Positions 7,427 to 15,392 of a DNA stretch of 33,599 nucleotides are shown here, piece by piece. The notes below the pieces were generated by a model. That model ran no database searches and was not told the DNA's origin. It saw nothing but the letters and a program-made list of their open reading frames with translations. The number at the start of each line of letters is the position of its first letter. The first letter of the stretch is position 1. The position numbers and the translations under genes were made by a program. The DNA is from Psychrobacter sp. FME6 (GTDB taxonomy: Bacteria > Pseudomonadota > Gammaproteobacteria > Pseudomonadales > Moraxellaceae): assembly GCF_014861365.1 (NCBI RefSeq), contig NZ_RRYW01000026.1, positions 1 to 33,599 on the forward strand, read 5' to 3'.

Positions 7427-8263
7427 ATGTCAACAAAAAGCACTTATTACGCACCAACTGGCGGCTTGCCTCCACAAACACAACTACTATCTGATCGTGC
7501 TATCTTCACCGAAGCTTATGCGATTATTCCAAAGCGTGTATTAACGGATATCGTTATCAGCTATCTACCGTTTTGGACAGGCATGCGCATGTGGGTACTG
7601 GCACGTCCACTTTCAGGTTTCTCTGAGACCTTTTCACAGTATATCGTCGAAGTTGAGCCTAATGGCGGCTCAGAAAAGCCTGAGCTAGATGCCAACGCCG
7701 AAGGTGTGGTATTCATCGTTGAAGGCGAAATGGATATGACTATCGAAGGTGAGACGCATCATCTTGAATCAGGTGGTTATGCATTCTTACCACCTGGCTG
7801 CAAATGGTCATTGAAAAACAACAGCGACAAGCACGTTAAATTCCATTGGATCCGCAAAGCGTATCAACATTGTGAAGGTATTGATGTACCTGAAGCGTTT
7901 GTAACCAGCGATCACGATGTTGAAGCCATTGAAATGCCGGGTACTGATGGCGTATGGACAACCACCAGATTTACCGAGCAGTCTGATATGCGTCACGACA
8001 TGCATGTGAATATCGTTACTTTCCAGCCAGGTGGCGTGATTCCATTTGATGAAACGCATGTGATGGAACATGGTTTGTATGTACTAGAAGGTAAAGCTGT
8101 TTATCACTTAAACGGTGAATGGGTAGAAGTTGAAGCAGGCGACTTTATGTGGCTGCGCGCATTCTGCCCACAATCTTGTTACGCTGGCGGACCTGGTCCA
8201 TTCAGATACTTACTATACAAAGATGTGAACCGTCATATGCCGTTTATTCGTCCAGTAAAATAA
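7427..8263 (+). CDS. allE: (S)-ureidoglycine aminohydrolase, bicupin
   Basis: Manganese enzyme that converts S-ureidoglycine to S-ureidoglycolate with release of ammonia; AllA then uses the product. The 278 residues form two cupin domains. The C-terminal cupin carries the metal ligand pattern E209-x-H211-x3-H215 and Q249 (ETHVMEH ... PQSCYAGG), equivalent to the Glu/His/His/Gln set of characterised enzymes. The ending FRYLLYKDVNRHMPF resembles YlbA. AAGGAAC lies ahead of the ATG. It is separated from allA by almost 900 bases of decayed sequence, so it may have its own promoter. Confidence 0.92.
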   Translation: MSTKSTYYAPTGGLPPQTQLLSDRAIFTEAYAIIPKRVLTDIVISYLPFWTGMRMWVLARPLSGFSETFSQYIVEVEPNGGSEKPELDANAEGVVFIVEGEMDMTIEGETHHLESGGYAFLPPGCKWSLKNNSDKHVKFHWIRKAYQHCEGIDVPEAFVTSDHDVEAIEMPGTDGVWTTTRFTEQSDMRHDMHVNIVTFQPGGVIPFDETHVMEHGLYVLEGKAVYHLNGEWVEVEAGDFMWLRAFCPQSCYAGGPGPFRYLLYKDVNRHMPFIRPVK

Positions 8264-8324
8264 GCAATCTGGAATAATTACCAAAATAAAAATAGTATAG
8301 ATGCATAATCGTTAATTCGAAAAT

Positions 8325-8360
8325 AAAGCCAGCTAATTACCATTAGCTGGCTTTTTATTT
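8325..8360 (+). terminator. Rho-independent terminator after allE
   Basis: AAGCCAGCTAAT-TACC-ATTAGCTGGCTT is a perfect 12-bp stem followed by TTTATTTTA. It ends the allE transcript. Confidence 0.9.
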
Positions 8361-8396
8361 TATGTCGAATTGAATATTTTTAAACAGAGCTTTAAT

Positions 8397-8664
8397 AGGG
8401 GCTGTATAGAATTCATCTATTAGGACTGCTGATCGCTAAAATAATTCCAGACTAGGCGTAAATCGAAGGTAATGTCGAGACCTTAGCTAGATTTACAACA
8501 ACGTCTGGGGCGATTTTAGCATCAGTCCGAAGGAACAGGACTATTTTTTGCCACTTCATAGCCAAAACTATCGCGCTTAGAATGACTAAACTTACTATTT
8601 TTGGCGTCGAATTGCCTAAAAAATAGTCTCTGTCATTTCCTTAGCTGAATTCTATACAGCCCCT
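8397..8664. mobile_element. Non-autonomous element with 18-bp terminal inverted repeats and two internal hairpins
   Basis: The left end AGGGGCTGTATAGAATTC (8397-8414) is repeated exactly in inverse at 8647-8664, giving a 268-bp unit flanked by TA on both sides. Inside are two separate long imperfect palindromes. The first is 8423-8528, with arms GGACTG..CTAAAAT, CCAGAC, GTAAATC and AAGGT. The second is 8539-8628, with arms GACTATTTTTT, TTC and GCCAAAA. There is no coding capacity. The same end occurs at 22417 and 33546. It is MITE-like and lies just upstream of the trpR promoter. Confidence 0.8.
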
Positions 8665-8694
8665 AACGTAATGCTAAAACATCCATCACTTTAC

Positions 8695-8731
8695 TTGTTT
8701 TTTATGTACTACTGTACTAGAATACTGAAAC
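8695..8731 (+). promoter_or_regulatory. trpR promoter with trp-operator-like site
   Basis: A -35 TTGTTT (8695-8700) and a -10 TAGAAT (8718-8723) are 17 bases apart. GTACTAG (8714-8720) is an exact half of the trp operator consensus GTACTAGTTAACTAGTAC. The following AATACTGAAAC keeps part of the other half. A second GTACTA sits eight bases upstream (8706). The overlap with the -10 box fits repression by TrpR of its own operon. Confidence 0.5.
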
Positions 8732-8772
8732 AAGATGATAATCAATCTGTTTTTAAATGAAGACTACATATT

Positions 8773-9048
8773 ATGAGCACCGATCCTTATCACAGTTTAC
8801 TAAAGCATTTAGCCAATTGTACTGACAGCTCAGATATTGAAGCCTTGCTAAGTGCCTTACTGACAGACAAAGAGCAATTTGAGATTGCCAACCGTATTCG
8901 TATTTTTGATTTATTAGCACGCGGTGTCACCCAACGTGAAATTTCTGAGCAGCTAGGCGTTGGTATTGCCACCGTCTCTCGCGGTGCTAAAGCGATGCAA
9001 ACTCATGACGTCAGCGCGCTGCTAGCAACTCACAGACAAGACGATTAA
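8773..9048 (+). CDS. trpR: Trp operon repressor family protein
   Basis: Small helical DNA-binding repressor of 91 residues that binds operator DNA when loaded with L-tryptophan. It aligns with E. coli TrpR over the core: LLTDKEQFEIANRIRIFDLLARGVTQREISEQLGVGIATVSRGAKAM corresponds to the TrpR helix-turn-helix and its signature IATVSRG. It lies directly before trpE and trpG on the same strand (65 bases to trpE), a convincing context for a true tryptophan regulator rather than the TrpR-like YerC proteins. Confidence 0.88.
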   Translation: MSTDPYHSLLKHLANCTDSSDIEALLSALLTDKEQFEIANRIRIFDLLARGVTQREISEQLGVGIATVSRGAKAMQTHDVSALLATHRQDD

Positions 9049-9113
9049 AACATCAATCAACGCTAATTACATTTATTCTAGCTATACCTATTTGAATTAC
9101 TTTGGACCTCGTT

Positions 9114-10532
9114 ATGACCTCTCCTACCCCACAATATGATCAACCTACTACTATTGATATTCCTAGCAAGCCGCAACGCATAAAGCTGACGCAGGATATC
9201 GATTTTTTAGCTTTATTTAAACGCATTGAGCGTGCTTTTGATACTTGTTATTTGCTCGAATCCTTAGGCGAAGATAGCCATATGTCACGCCATCATGCCA
9301 TTGGTTTTGATCCAGTGATGACCATTGCTGCTATCGACCGCACTACCCTGGCGATTACCGATAACAAAACTGCGAGAACTGACCACTATCAGACGGACAA
9401 TCCCTATCAGCTGCTACGTACTATCACTCCACAGCACGTCATTGCCCGCGAACAAAGTGGCGGTTTGGTTGGTTATCTGGGCTATGACAGTGTCAATTTC
9501 TTTGAGCCAAGTGTCAATGCCAAGCCGAGCGTCGATTTTGAACCGTTTAAGTTTGGCGTTTATCTAGATGGCTTAACGCTCGATAAGATGACTGGAGAGA
9601 TTTTCTACTTTTATTATCCAACCGAGCAGCAAAACAATCGTATCGAACAGATTAAAGCCTTGCTTGATGCACCGACCCCAGAATACGAGCCACCTACAGT
9701 AGAATTTTTAGGCGACGGCATGAGTCAAGACGAGCATGCTAAAGTAGTGATGCAAGTCAAAGAAGACATCATCTCTGGGCGTATATTCCAGTGTGAGGTG
9801 GGCTTTAAATCTAAATATCGTATTGCTGGCGATAAAATGCCCATTTATGAAAAACTGCGGGCGGTTAATCCATCGCCGCACATGTACTTTATGAAATTTG
9901 CTCAGCAGTGCATCATCGGTGCCTCACCTGAATTATTGTTTCGCTTGCGTCAAGGCGAGATGGAAACTTATCCACTCGCAGGTACGGCAAAGCGCGGCGG
10001 CGATGTCGTCGAAGACCGTCAGCTTGCCAGAGCGCTGCTTAACGATGACAAAGAGATTGCCGAGCACAATATGTTGGTCGATTTGCATCGCAATGATATT
10101 GGCCGTGTGGCACGCTTTGGTACGGTAAAGGTGCGCAATTTGATGGATATCAAACGCTTCTCACACGTGCAGCATATCTCCTCTGAAATCGTCGGTATCT
10201 TGCATCCTGATGAAGATATGTTTAGCGCCCTTGCCAGCAACTTTCCTGCTGGAACGCTGTCAGGCGCGCCAAAGGTTGAAGCCATTAAAGTCATTAACGA
10301 GCTGGAGCCAGATGGTCGTGGCGCTTATGGCGGTGCGCTTGGGTCCTTTAACTTTAATGGTGATTGTATCTTTGCCATCCCTATTCGCAGCTTATTTATC
10401 AATGGCGAATCAGCCTACGCACAAACCTGTGGCGGTAATGTCTATGACTCCAATCCCGCTGATGAATATCTAGAAATTCAGCGTAAGCTTTCTGCCATGA
10501 AGGTAGTATTAGACAGTTTTATGAATCCGTAA
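9114..10532 (+). CDS. trpE: Anthranilate synthase component I
   Basis: Forms anthranilate from chorismate using ammonia delivered by TrpG. I chose the ATG at 9114, which has GGA eight bases upstream and gives 472 residues; the TTG at 9102 is an alternative. The tryptophan feedback site LLES (47-50) is present, which favours TrpE over PabB. The chorismate-binding core shows NPSPHMYFM, GASPELL, PLAGTAKRG, DLHRNDIGRVARFG, FPAGTLSGAPKVEA and YGGALGSFNFNGD. The protein is somewhat shorter than the ~500-residue TrpE of many gammaproteobacteria and may be a different lineage. Confidence 0.9.
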   Translation: MTSPTPQYDQPTTIDIPSKPQRIKLTQDIDFLALFKRIERAFDTCYLLESLGEDSHMSRHHAIGFDPVMTIAAIDRTTLAITDNKTARTDHYQTDNPYQLLRTITPQHVIAREQSGGLVGYLGYDSVNFFEPSVNAKPSVDFEPFKFGVYLDGLTLDKMTGEIFYFYYPTEQQNNRIEQIKALLDAPTPEYEPPTVEFLGDGMSQDEHAKVVMQVKEDIISGRIFQCEVGFKSKYRIAGDKMPIYEKLRAVNPSPHMYFMKFAQQCIIGASPELLFRLRQGEMETYPLAGTAKRGGDVVEDRQLARALLNDDKEIAEHNMLVDLHRNDIGRVARFGTVKVRNLMDIKRFSHVQHISSEIVGILHPDEDMFSALASNFPAGTLSGAPKVEAIKVINELEPDGRGAYGGALGSFNFNGDCIFAIPIRSLFINGESAYAQTCGGNVYDSNPADEYLEIQRKLSAMKVVLDSFMNP

Positions 10533-10566
10533 ATTGCTTATATTTTTGCCAAAGAGTTGATAACCA

Positions 10567-11214
10567 ATGAATGTTTTAATTATAGATAACTACGACTCGT
10601 TTACCTTTAATCTTTACCAATACATTGGTGAGATTTTACAGACGATGGACAGTGATAAAGAAGCAAACGTCATTGTTAAACGTAACAATGAGATAACGTT
10701 AGCAGATGTACAGGCCATGAATCTTGATCGTATTATTATCTCACCTGGCCCTGGTGCGCCTGATGATCCTGCCTATTTTGGTATTTGTGCCGAAGTGATT
10801 GAAGTCATGGGCAAGACAACACCGCTATTGGGTGTTTGCTTGGGTATGCAGGGCATCGCCCATGTTTTCGGCGGTGATGTAGTACGTGCCAGTGTACCGA
10901 TGCATGGCAAGGTTTCAGCCATTCGCCATGATGCTGCGAGCGTTTATCAAGGCTTACCACAAGAGATAGAAATCATGCGCTATCACTCATTGATGGTACA
11001 GGCAGATACCCTACCAAATTGCCTAACTGTCACTTCAGTCGTCGCCAATGATGCTCATGCTGAATTAAGCTTGGCTGAATCAGCGCTAGCAGGCGATGAG
11101 ATTATGGGTGTTCAACATAAAGACTATCCCATTCAAGGGGTACAATTCCATCCTGAATCTTTTGCGACCGAAGGCGCTAAACGCTTGCTGACTAATTTTT
11201 TGCTACAGGTGTAG
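10567..11214 (+). CDS. trpG: Anthranilate synthase component II (glutamine amidotransferase)
   Basis: Class I glutamine amidotransferase that supplies ammonia to TrpE. The catalytic triad is visible: C91 in GVCLGMQG, H195 and E197 in FHPES. The N-terminus VLIIDNYDSFTFNLYQY and the oxyanion-hole stretch SPGPGAPDDP are typical. It follows trpE by 34 bases. No trpD or trpC follows, so the rest of the pathway is elsewhere. Amphibolic use with a PabB encoded elsewhere is possible. Confidence 0.9.
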   Translation: MNVLIIDNYDSFTFNLYQYIGEILQTMDSDKEANVIVKRNNEITLADVQAMNLDRIIISPGPGAPDDPAYFGICAEVIEVMGKTTPLLGVCLGMQGIAHVFGGDVVRASVPMHGKVSAIRHDAASVYQGLPQEIEIMRYHSLMVQADTLPNCLTVTSVVANDAHAELSLAESALAGDEIMGVQHKDYPIQGVQFHPESFATEGAKRLLTNFLLQV

Positions 11215-11221
11215 ATTTACT

Positions 11222-11531
11222 ATGTCCGCCTGCTCTCTAAACAAATATAGCTTACTAAGATACAGGCTATTAAGCCGAATAAGTTTGTTTACTAGCCTGA
11301 TGCTAGGCGCTTCTGTTAGCTCAGCAGTAGCGCTTTTAGAGACAAATTTTATATTAGGGATGGATGTACAAGGCAGCTGATTTAAAAAAAGAGCAAATAC
11401 AGTGGATAAAACAACGTTCTAAAGACTGCGGTGCAGATGCTACGCATCAACCCAGAAGCCAAGCTGAAAAAGCATGCTTTATTCAGCAAAATGATACTCG
11501 AGAACAAGCGTGGTTTTTGTGGACTGATTGA
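11222..11531 (+). pseudogene. Frame-broken LprI/DUF1311-like secreted protein
   Basis: A frame starting at ATG 11222 encodes a signal-peptide-like N-terminus (RISLFTSLMLGASVSSAVA) and stops at 11378-11380. A different frame from 11376 continues ADLKKEQIQWIKQRSKDCG and ends with CFIQQNDTREQAWFLWTD before a TGA at 11529-11531. The second part has the pattern of DUF1311/LprI-like proteins, in which LxxxQxxWIxxRxxxC is followed by Cxxxx-T-x2-R and hydrophobics. A frameshift, and probably an internal deletion of the middle of the domain, disrupts the gene. It begins eight bases after the trpG stop. Confidence 0.6.
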
Positions 11532-11656
11532 GGTGTGTCCTAATTTTAATAATAGACCTACTGCATAAGACCAGTGACTTAGCAGGATTTTTCACGCAGT
11601 ATTAGGCAACTTTAGCAGCAACAATACCTACTTATGACTCATCAAACACACCCTAA
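11532..11656. mobile_element. Possible miniature element remnant with GGTGTGTCC ends
   Basis: AGGTGTGTCCTAA just after the pseudogene stop is matched by an inverse ACACACCCTAA near 11645-11655, with about 100 non-coding bases between. The ends resemble those of the clearer element at 22482-22653. The match is imperfect, so this is a tentative remnant. Confidence 0.4.
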
Positions 11657-11781
11657 TATAGATGGTTCCCTTATATCAGTCTGTTTTAAGTGGTCTGTTA
11701 ATTGATTTGAAGGATGAAATGACTGGTTCCGTTGAAGTATATCCTAGTAAAAACTGGCTTATATGCCATAAGAGTATTTTT

Positions 11782-12240
11782 TTAATGGCTAAGTTTGTCT
11801 TTGTTTGAGATATATATCGTGCCAAGCTGATAATGAGCTTCTTCATTTCCTTGTTCATAGGCTTTCCAGTACCATTCACTCGCTTTAGCATGATTTACCT
11901 CTACTCCTTTCCCATAACGATACATTGAACCCAGTTTACTTTGTGAACTTGCGAGTCCTTGATTAGCAGATTTTTCATACCATTCAAACGCTTTGCTATA
12001 ATCCTGATTTACGTCTTCACCCATGTCATACATCAAGCCAAGTCTATACTGTGCTTCAGCATTGCCTTGTTCGGCTAATCTGTTTAGTTTTATAAGCTCA
12101 CTATCTTCTTCAGGTAATGTTTGAACTTGAGAATTTTGTTGATTCGTTGTGTTATGGATTTTGTAGCAACCTATAAGCAGTATGGGTGATAAGAAAATAA
12201 CGCAAAAAGTGGTGGTTAACTTGGTTCTAGGAAAAATCAT
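11782..12240 (-). CDS. Sel1-repeat lipoprotein
   Basis: A 152-residue protein with an N-terminal lipoprotein signal (hydrophobic segment ending LLIGC) followed by a short polar linker. Two full Sel1-like repeats (LAEQGNAEAQYRLGLMYDMG.., then ANQGLASSQSKLGSMYRYGKG..) and a third that breaks off at YQLGTIYISNKD follow. Sel1 repeats are protein-binding solenoids of about 36 residues. The abrupt end in the middle of the third repeat suggests a truncated or recently shifted C-terminus. It is monocistronic, and its partner is unknown. Confidence 0.75.
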   Translation of the reverse strand: MIFPRTKLTTTFCVIFLSPILLIGCYKIHNTTNQQNSQVQTLPEEDSELIKLNRLAEQGNAEAQYRLGLMYDMGEDVNQDYSKAFEWYEKSANQGLASSQSKLGSMYRYGKGVEVNHAKASEWYWKAYEQGNEEAHYQLGTIYISNKDKLSH

Positions 12241-12548
12241 AGGTGCGGCTCAGTGATTAAAAATTATTTATTTTTTGATCGGAAAAAGTACGCTGGTATG
12301 TACACTGATTTTATATGAATAGATTTAGAGTACTGACAGCAATACCTAACAGCCGTAGATTCAAGTCCTCACTAGGGAACCGTCCTTGTTCCCATAACAG
12401 ACCTTATGATAAACAATTTTAGAACGTAAACAATGCAGACTTATGCAAGTGGTCTAATACTGATAAAAATGAGGAATGAGCCAAAAAAATCATCAGCCGA
12501 GACTGATGATTTTTTTATAATTGAATACGTTACCACTGAATAAGTAGT
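12241..12548. other. Intergenic space between the Sel1 gene and the ABC operon end
   Basis: About 300 bases without a gene. It contains the terminator at 12482-12516 and a small hairpin GGGAAC-CGTCCTT-GTTCCC at 12375-12393. Confidence 0.6.
12482..12516. terminator. Strong bidirectional terminator after the ABC transporter operon
   Basis: AAAAAATCATCAG-CCGAGA-CTGATGATTTTTT is a perfect stem with A and T tracts on either side, so it can act in both directions. It follows the last gene of the minus-strand transporter operon. Confidence 0.9.
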
Positions 12549-13292
12549 TTATAGCTGAATACGCTGCAAAAATGCTTGCGTGCGTGGATGTGTCGACAAC
12601 TCAAACATTTGCTTAGCGCTGCCCTCCTCGACCACATGACCATCTTCAATCAACACCACATGATCGGCGACATCACGAGCAAAGTTAATCTCATGGGTCA
12701 CAACTACCATCGTCCAGCCTTCAGACGCTAGCTGTTTCATAGTCCCGAGTACATCTTGTACCAACTCAGGATCCAGCGCAGAGGTTGGCTCATCGAACAA
12801 TAACAATGACGGCTCAATCGCTAAGGCACGAGCAATACCAATACGCTGCTGCTGACCGCCAGATAGCTGAAACGGGTAAAGGTTGGCTTTGTCAGACAAT
12901 CCTACCTTATCGAGTAGTGCCACTGCTTGCTCGCGTGCTTGCGCTTTACGTTGCCCTTGTACCACGGTAGGCCCAAGCATCAAGTTTTCAATTGCTGTCT
13001 TATGTGGAAACAAATTATAAGACTGAAACACCATACCTGATTTACGCTGCAAGGCCAATAAAGTTTTTTTATTCGGCTTATGAGCAAAGTCGACCGTCAA
13101 GCTGCCATCATCAAAGGCAATCACGCCTTGATCTGGAATCTCAAGCGCATTCAAACAACGTAAAAATGTCGTTTTACCTGACCCTGATGGCCCTAATATC
13201 ACCACCACTTTACCTTTATGAATGGTCAAATCAATGCCTTTTAGCACTTGATTACTACCAAACGCTTTGTGAATATTACTGACTTGAATCAT
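12549..13292 (-). CDS. Cystine/polar amino acid ABC transporter, ATPase
   Basis: ATP-hydrolysing subunit of an importer, 247 residues. Walker A is GPSGSGKT (34-41). Also visible are the Q-loop in MVFQSYNLFPH, the signature LSGGQQQR, Walker B LLLFDEPTSALDPE and the H-loop VVTHE. The sequence around LNALEIPDQGVIAFDD and RKSGMVFQSYNLFPHKTA is close to the B. subtilis TcyC and E. coli TcyN cystine importer ATPases. It is last in a three-gene operon but separated from the permease gene by 151 bases that hold a repeat copy. Confidence 0.88.
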   Translation of the reverse strand: MIQVSNIHKAFGSNQVLKGIDLTIHKGKVVVILGPSGSGKTTFLRCLNALEIPDQGVIAFDDGSLTVDFAHKPNKKTLLALQRKSGMVFQSYNLFPHKTAIENLMLGPTVVQGQRKAQAREQAVALLDKVGLSDKANLYPFQLSGGQQQRIGIARALAIEPSLLLFDEPTSALDPELVQDVLGTMKQLASEGWTMVVVTHEINFARDVADHVVLIEDGHVVEEGSAKQMFELSTHPRTQAFLQRIQL

Positions 13293-13340
13293 AAAGATTT
13301 CCGTTTAAACATTAGAAAAGATGCTTTATAAAGAATAGGT

Positions 13341-13446
13341 TATAGCATTCCCAAAACTTGAGTAGCAAGGAAAACGAGCGTAAGTACTACACCTAATAGG
13401 CTAAGCACGTTTGACGCCACCAATCGTACTTTTGGGTTGGGTATTA
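13341..13446 (-). repeat. Copy A of a ~106-bp palindromic-ended repeat
   Basis: This is the reverse complement, with divergence, of the two repeats at 23311 and 23609. Shared blocks include GTAGCAAGGAAAACGAG, GTAAGTACTAC and CTTTTGGGTT. It lies inside the ABC transporter operon, and its outer end supplies the TAA stop codon of the permease gene. Confidence 0.75.
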
Positions 13447-14202
13447 TTTAGCGACGTAGCGATCTAGGCGGGTCTCAAGCTTACCTTGGATAAAGGTCAA
13501 AAACAGACAAATACCCCAATAAATAAACGCCGCTTCGGTATAAACCAGCATAAATTCATAGTTACGCGCCGTGATAATCTGCGCCTGTTTAAACAGCTCA
13601 GTGACCAATACTAGTGACGCCAACGAGGTATCTTTTACCAAACTGATAAAGGTGTTCGATAACGGTGGCACTGACACACGCAGCGCTTGCGGCAAAATAA
13701 CATGGCGAAAGGTTTGCAAATAGGTCAAGCCAACGGTTGAACCTGCCTCCCACTGTCCTTTTGGGATAGACAAAATAGAGGCGCGTACCGTCTCTGATGC
13801 ATAAGCACCGATATTGAGTGAAAAGGCGATAATCGCTGAAGGAAATGGATCAAGTTTTAACCCAACGCTCGGCAGACCGTAGAAGATAATAAACAACTGT
13901 ACCAGCATCGGCGTACCACGAATGGCAGACACATAAATACGGGCAAGTCTGTAAATCACCTCATGAAACCAGCCAGCACGCGGCACGATACGAATCAGCG
14001 CCACTGTCAGCGCAATGGCCATACCGATGGCGAATGAGATCAATGCCAGCGGTATCGAATAATAGATACCACCTTTGAGCATGGGCCAAAAAGACGAAAT
14101 AACGATTTGTGCCCGATCAGGACTCATAAAAGGCAATAACGCCAATAGATCTGCGAGCCATGACGCCGACATAACAGACGCTGGTATAGTGGAAGCTAGC
14201 AT
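13444..14202 (-). CDS. Cystine/polar amino acid ABC transporter, permease
   Basis: Inner-membrane permease of 252 residues of the His/Glu/Gln family, with several hydrophobic segments. The coupling motif is near [29 protein letters not shown], which matches the EAA loop that contacts the ATPase. The start codon overlaps the stop of the upstream binding-protein gene by one base, indicating translational coupling. The C-terminus ([11 protein letters not shown]) ends at the boundary of repeat copy A, so the last residues may have been set by that insertion. Confidence 0.87.
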   Translation of the reverse strand: MLASTIPASVMSASWLADLLALLPFMSPDRAQIVISSFWPMLKGGIYYSIPLALISFAIGMAIALTVALIRIVPRAGWFHEVIYRLARIYVSAIRGTPMLVQLFIIFYGLPSVGLKLDPFPSAIIAFSLNIGAYASETVRASILSIPKGQWEAGSTVGLTYLQTFRHVILPQALRVSVPPLSNTFISLVKDTSLASLVLVTELFKQAQIITARNYEFMLVYTEAAFIYWGICLFLTFIQGKLETRLDRYVAK

Positions 14203-15038
14203 TATTTTTGTTGACTTATATCGGCACCAAAGAATTCTTCGCTAAGTTCGGTTAGCGTCCCATCAGCTTGTAATGTCGCCATCGCGTCGTTAAGTTTTTC
14301 TACGACTGCGTCATCACCTTTAATCAATATCAAACCTGAACCACGCTGCTCGCTCTTAGGGGCCGTCAGCTTAATCTCAAGATTGGCATCTGGGAATTTT
14401 TTTAGATAATCTAACACGGCAAGTCGATCGTTCATCGTAAAGTCAGCACGGTCTTGTTTGACCAATTGTACGGCTTGGGCCATACCGTCGACAGGAACGA
14501 TTTCTGCTTCATAGCGTTCTGCCAGCTCACCGTAATTACTGCTCAGTGATTGCGCGGTACGCAAGCCTTTTAAGCCTTCCCACGAACTGTAACGATTGTC
14601 ATCAGTCGGTGCTAATACGACGGCTCCTGACCAGCTATAAGGTGTCGCGATATCATACTTTTTCTGACGCTCAGGGGTGGTCAAGCTCACTTGGTTCGCC
14701 ACCATGTCAAAACGCTTTGAATCCAAACCTGCCAGCATCGCATCCCACTGGGTCTCTTTAAAATCCACCTCAACGCCTAGCTTATCTGCAACCGCACGCG
14801 TGACTTCGACATCATAACCGGTGAGCTTGCCGCTCTCATTGTGATAAGTGAACGGTGGATAGGTGCCTTCTGTACCAACGATGATAGTATCGCCATTATT
14901 GATACGTTGCAGCAAATCTGAGCCACCACTCGCAGCACTGTCTGTTGCAGTGGTATCGGCGTCATTAGTAGTGGACTGACCACAAGCGGCCAGTAATACG
15001 GTACTGGCGGCAAGGGCTAAAAGAGTACGACGTTTCAT
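14202..15038 (-). CDS. Cystine-type amino acid-binding lipoprotein
   Basis: Solute-binding component of 278 residues with a lipoprotein signal ending in the lipobox LAAC (Cys19), so it is membrane-anchored in the periplasm. It is family 3 of solute-binding proteins. The run [25 protein letters not shown] and later [20 protein letters not shown] and [16 protein letters not shown] match E. coli TcyJ (FliY) closely. L-cystine is therefore the best substrate guess. Proximity to hut genes leaves histidine as a weaker alternative. It is first in the operon, 354 bases downstream of hutC. Confidence 0.87.
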   Translation of the reverse strand: MKRRTLLALAASTVLLAACGQSTTNDADTTATDSAASGGSDLLQRINNGDTIIVGTEGTYPPFTYHNESGKLTGYDVEVTRAVADKLGVEVDFKETQWDAMLAGLDSKRFDMVANQVSLTTPERQKKYDIATPYSWSGAVVLAPTDDNRYSSWEGLKGLRTAQSLSSNYGELAERYEAEIVPVDGMAQAVQLVKQDRADFTMNDRLAVLDYLKKFPDANLEIKLTAPKSEQRGSGLILIKGDDAVVEKLNDAMATLQADGTLTELSEEFFGADISQQK

Positions 15039-15392
15039 AAGGCGTCCTTATAAGATGAATGAATAATACAAAAATATAACTGGAGCAAAACTATATAAGC
15101 CGAACAAAATGGCTAACTCATGAAATACAGGGATGGCGATAAAGCCTGTGCTCTATTATCTTTGGCCTTGGCTGCCCGATTTGAGGATACGCAGTATATT
15201 TTTCAATACTAAGGCTATATTATCTTTAAACTTTAGGGTTTTTAGAACAAAACAGAACTTTGGCGCTATTGTCTAATTGGCGATGTCGTCTAATTGGCGC
15301 TAGTGTCTAAATAGTGGCTATTCCATATGTTAGCGTAATTGGGAGAGAATAAACGTACAAAAACAGTGAGCATGCGTAAGGTTACATCTCAT
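15039..15392. other. Intergenic space upstream of the binding-protein gene
   Basis: This 354-base space should carry the promoter of the ABC operon. No gene is supported. The one structured feature is the 17-bp tandem repeat listed separately. Confidence 0.6.
15262..15312. repeat. Three tandem 17-bp units
   Basis: GGCGCTATTGTCTAATT, GGCGATGTCGTCTAATT and GGCGCTAGTGTCTAAAT follow each other without gaps about 225 bases upstream of the binding-protein gene. Helical spacing of 17 bases does not match a full turn series, so regulatory use is uncertain. Confidence 0.7.

Noticed and set aside
9114..10532. PabB (aminodeoxychorismate synthase) for the chorismate enzyme
   Set aside because: The LLES tryptophan-binding motif and the linked trpR favour TrpE.
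12349..12378. A TTCAAGTCC-containing stretch resembling the T-arm of a tRNA
   Set aside because: No matching acceptor, D or anticodon arms could be folded around it, so there is no tRNA gene and no firm remnant.
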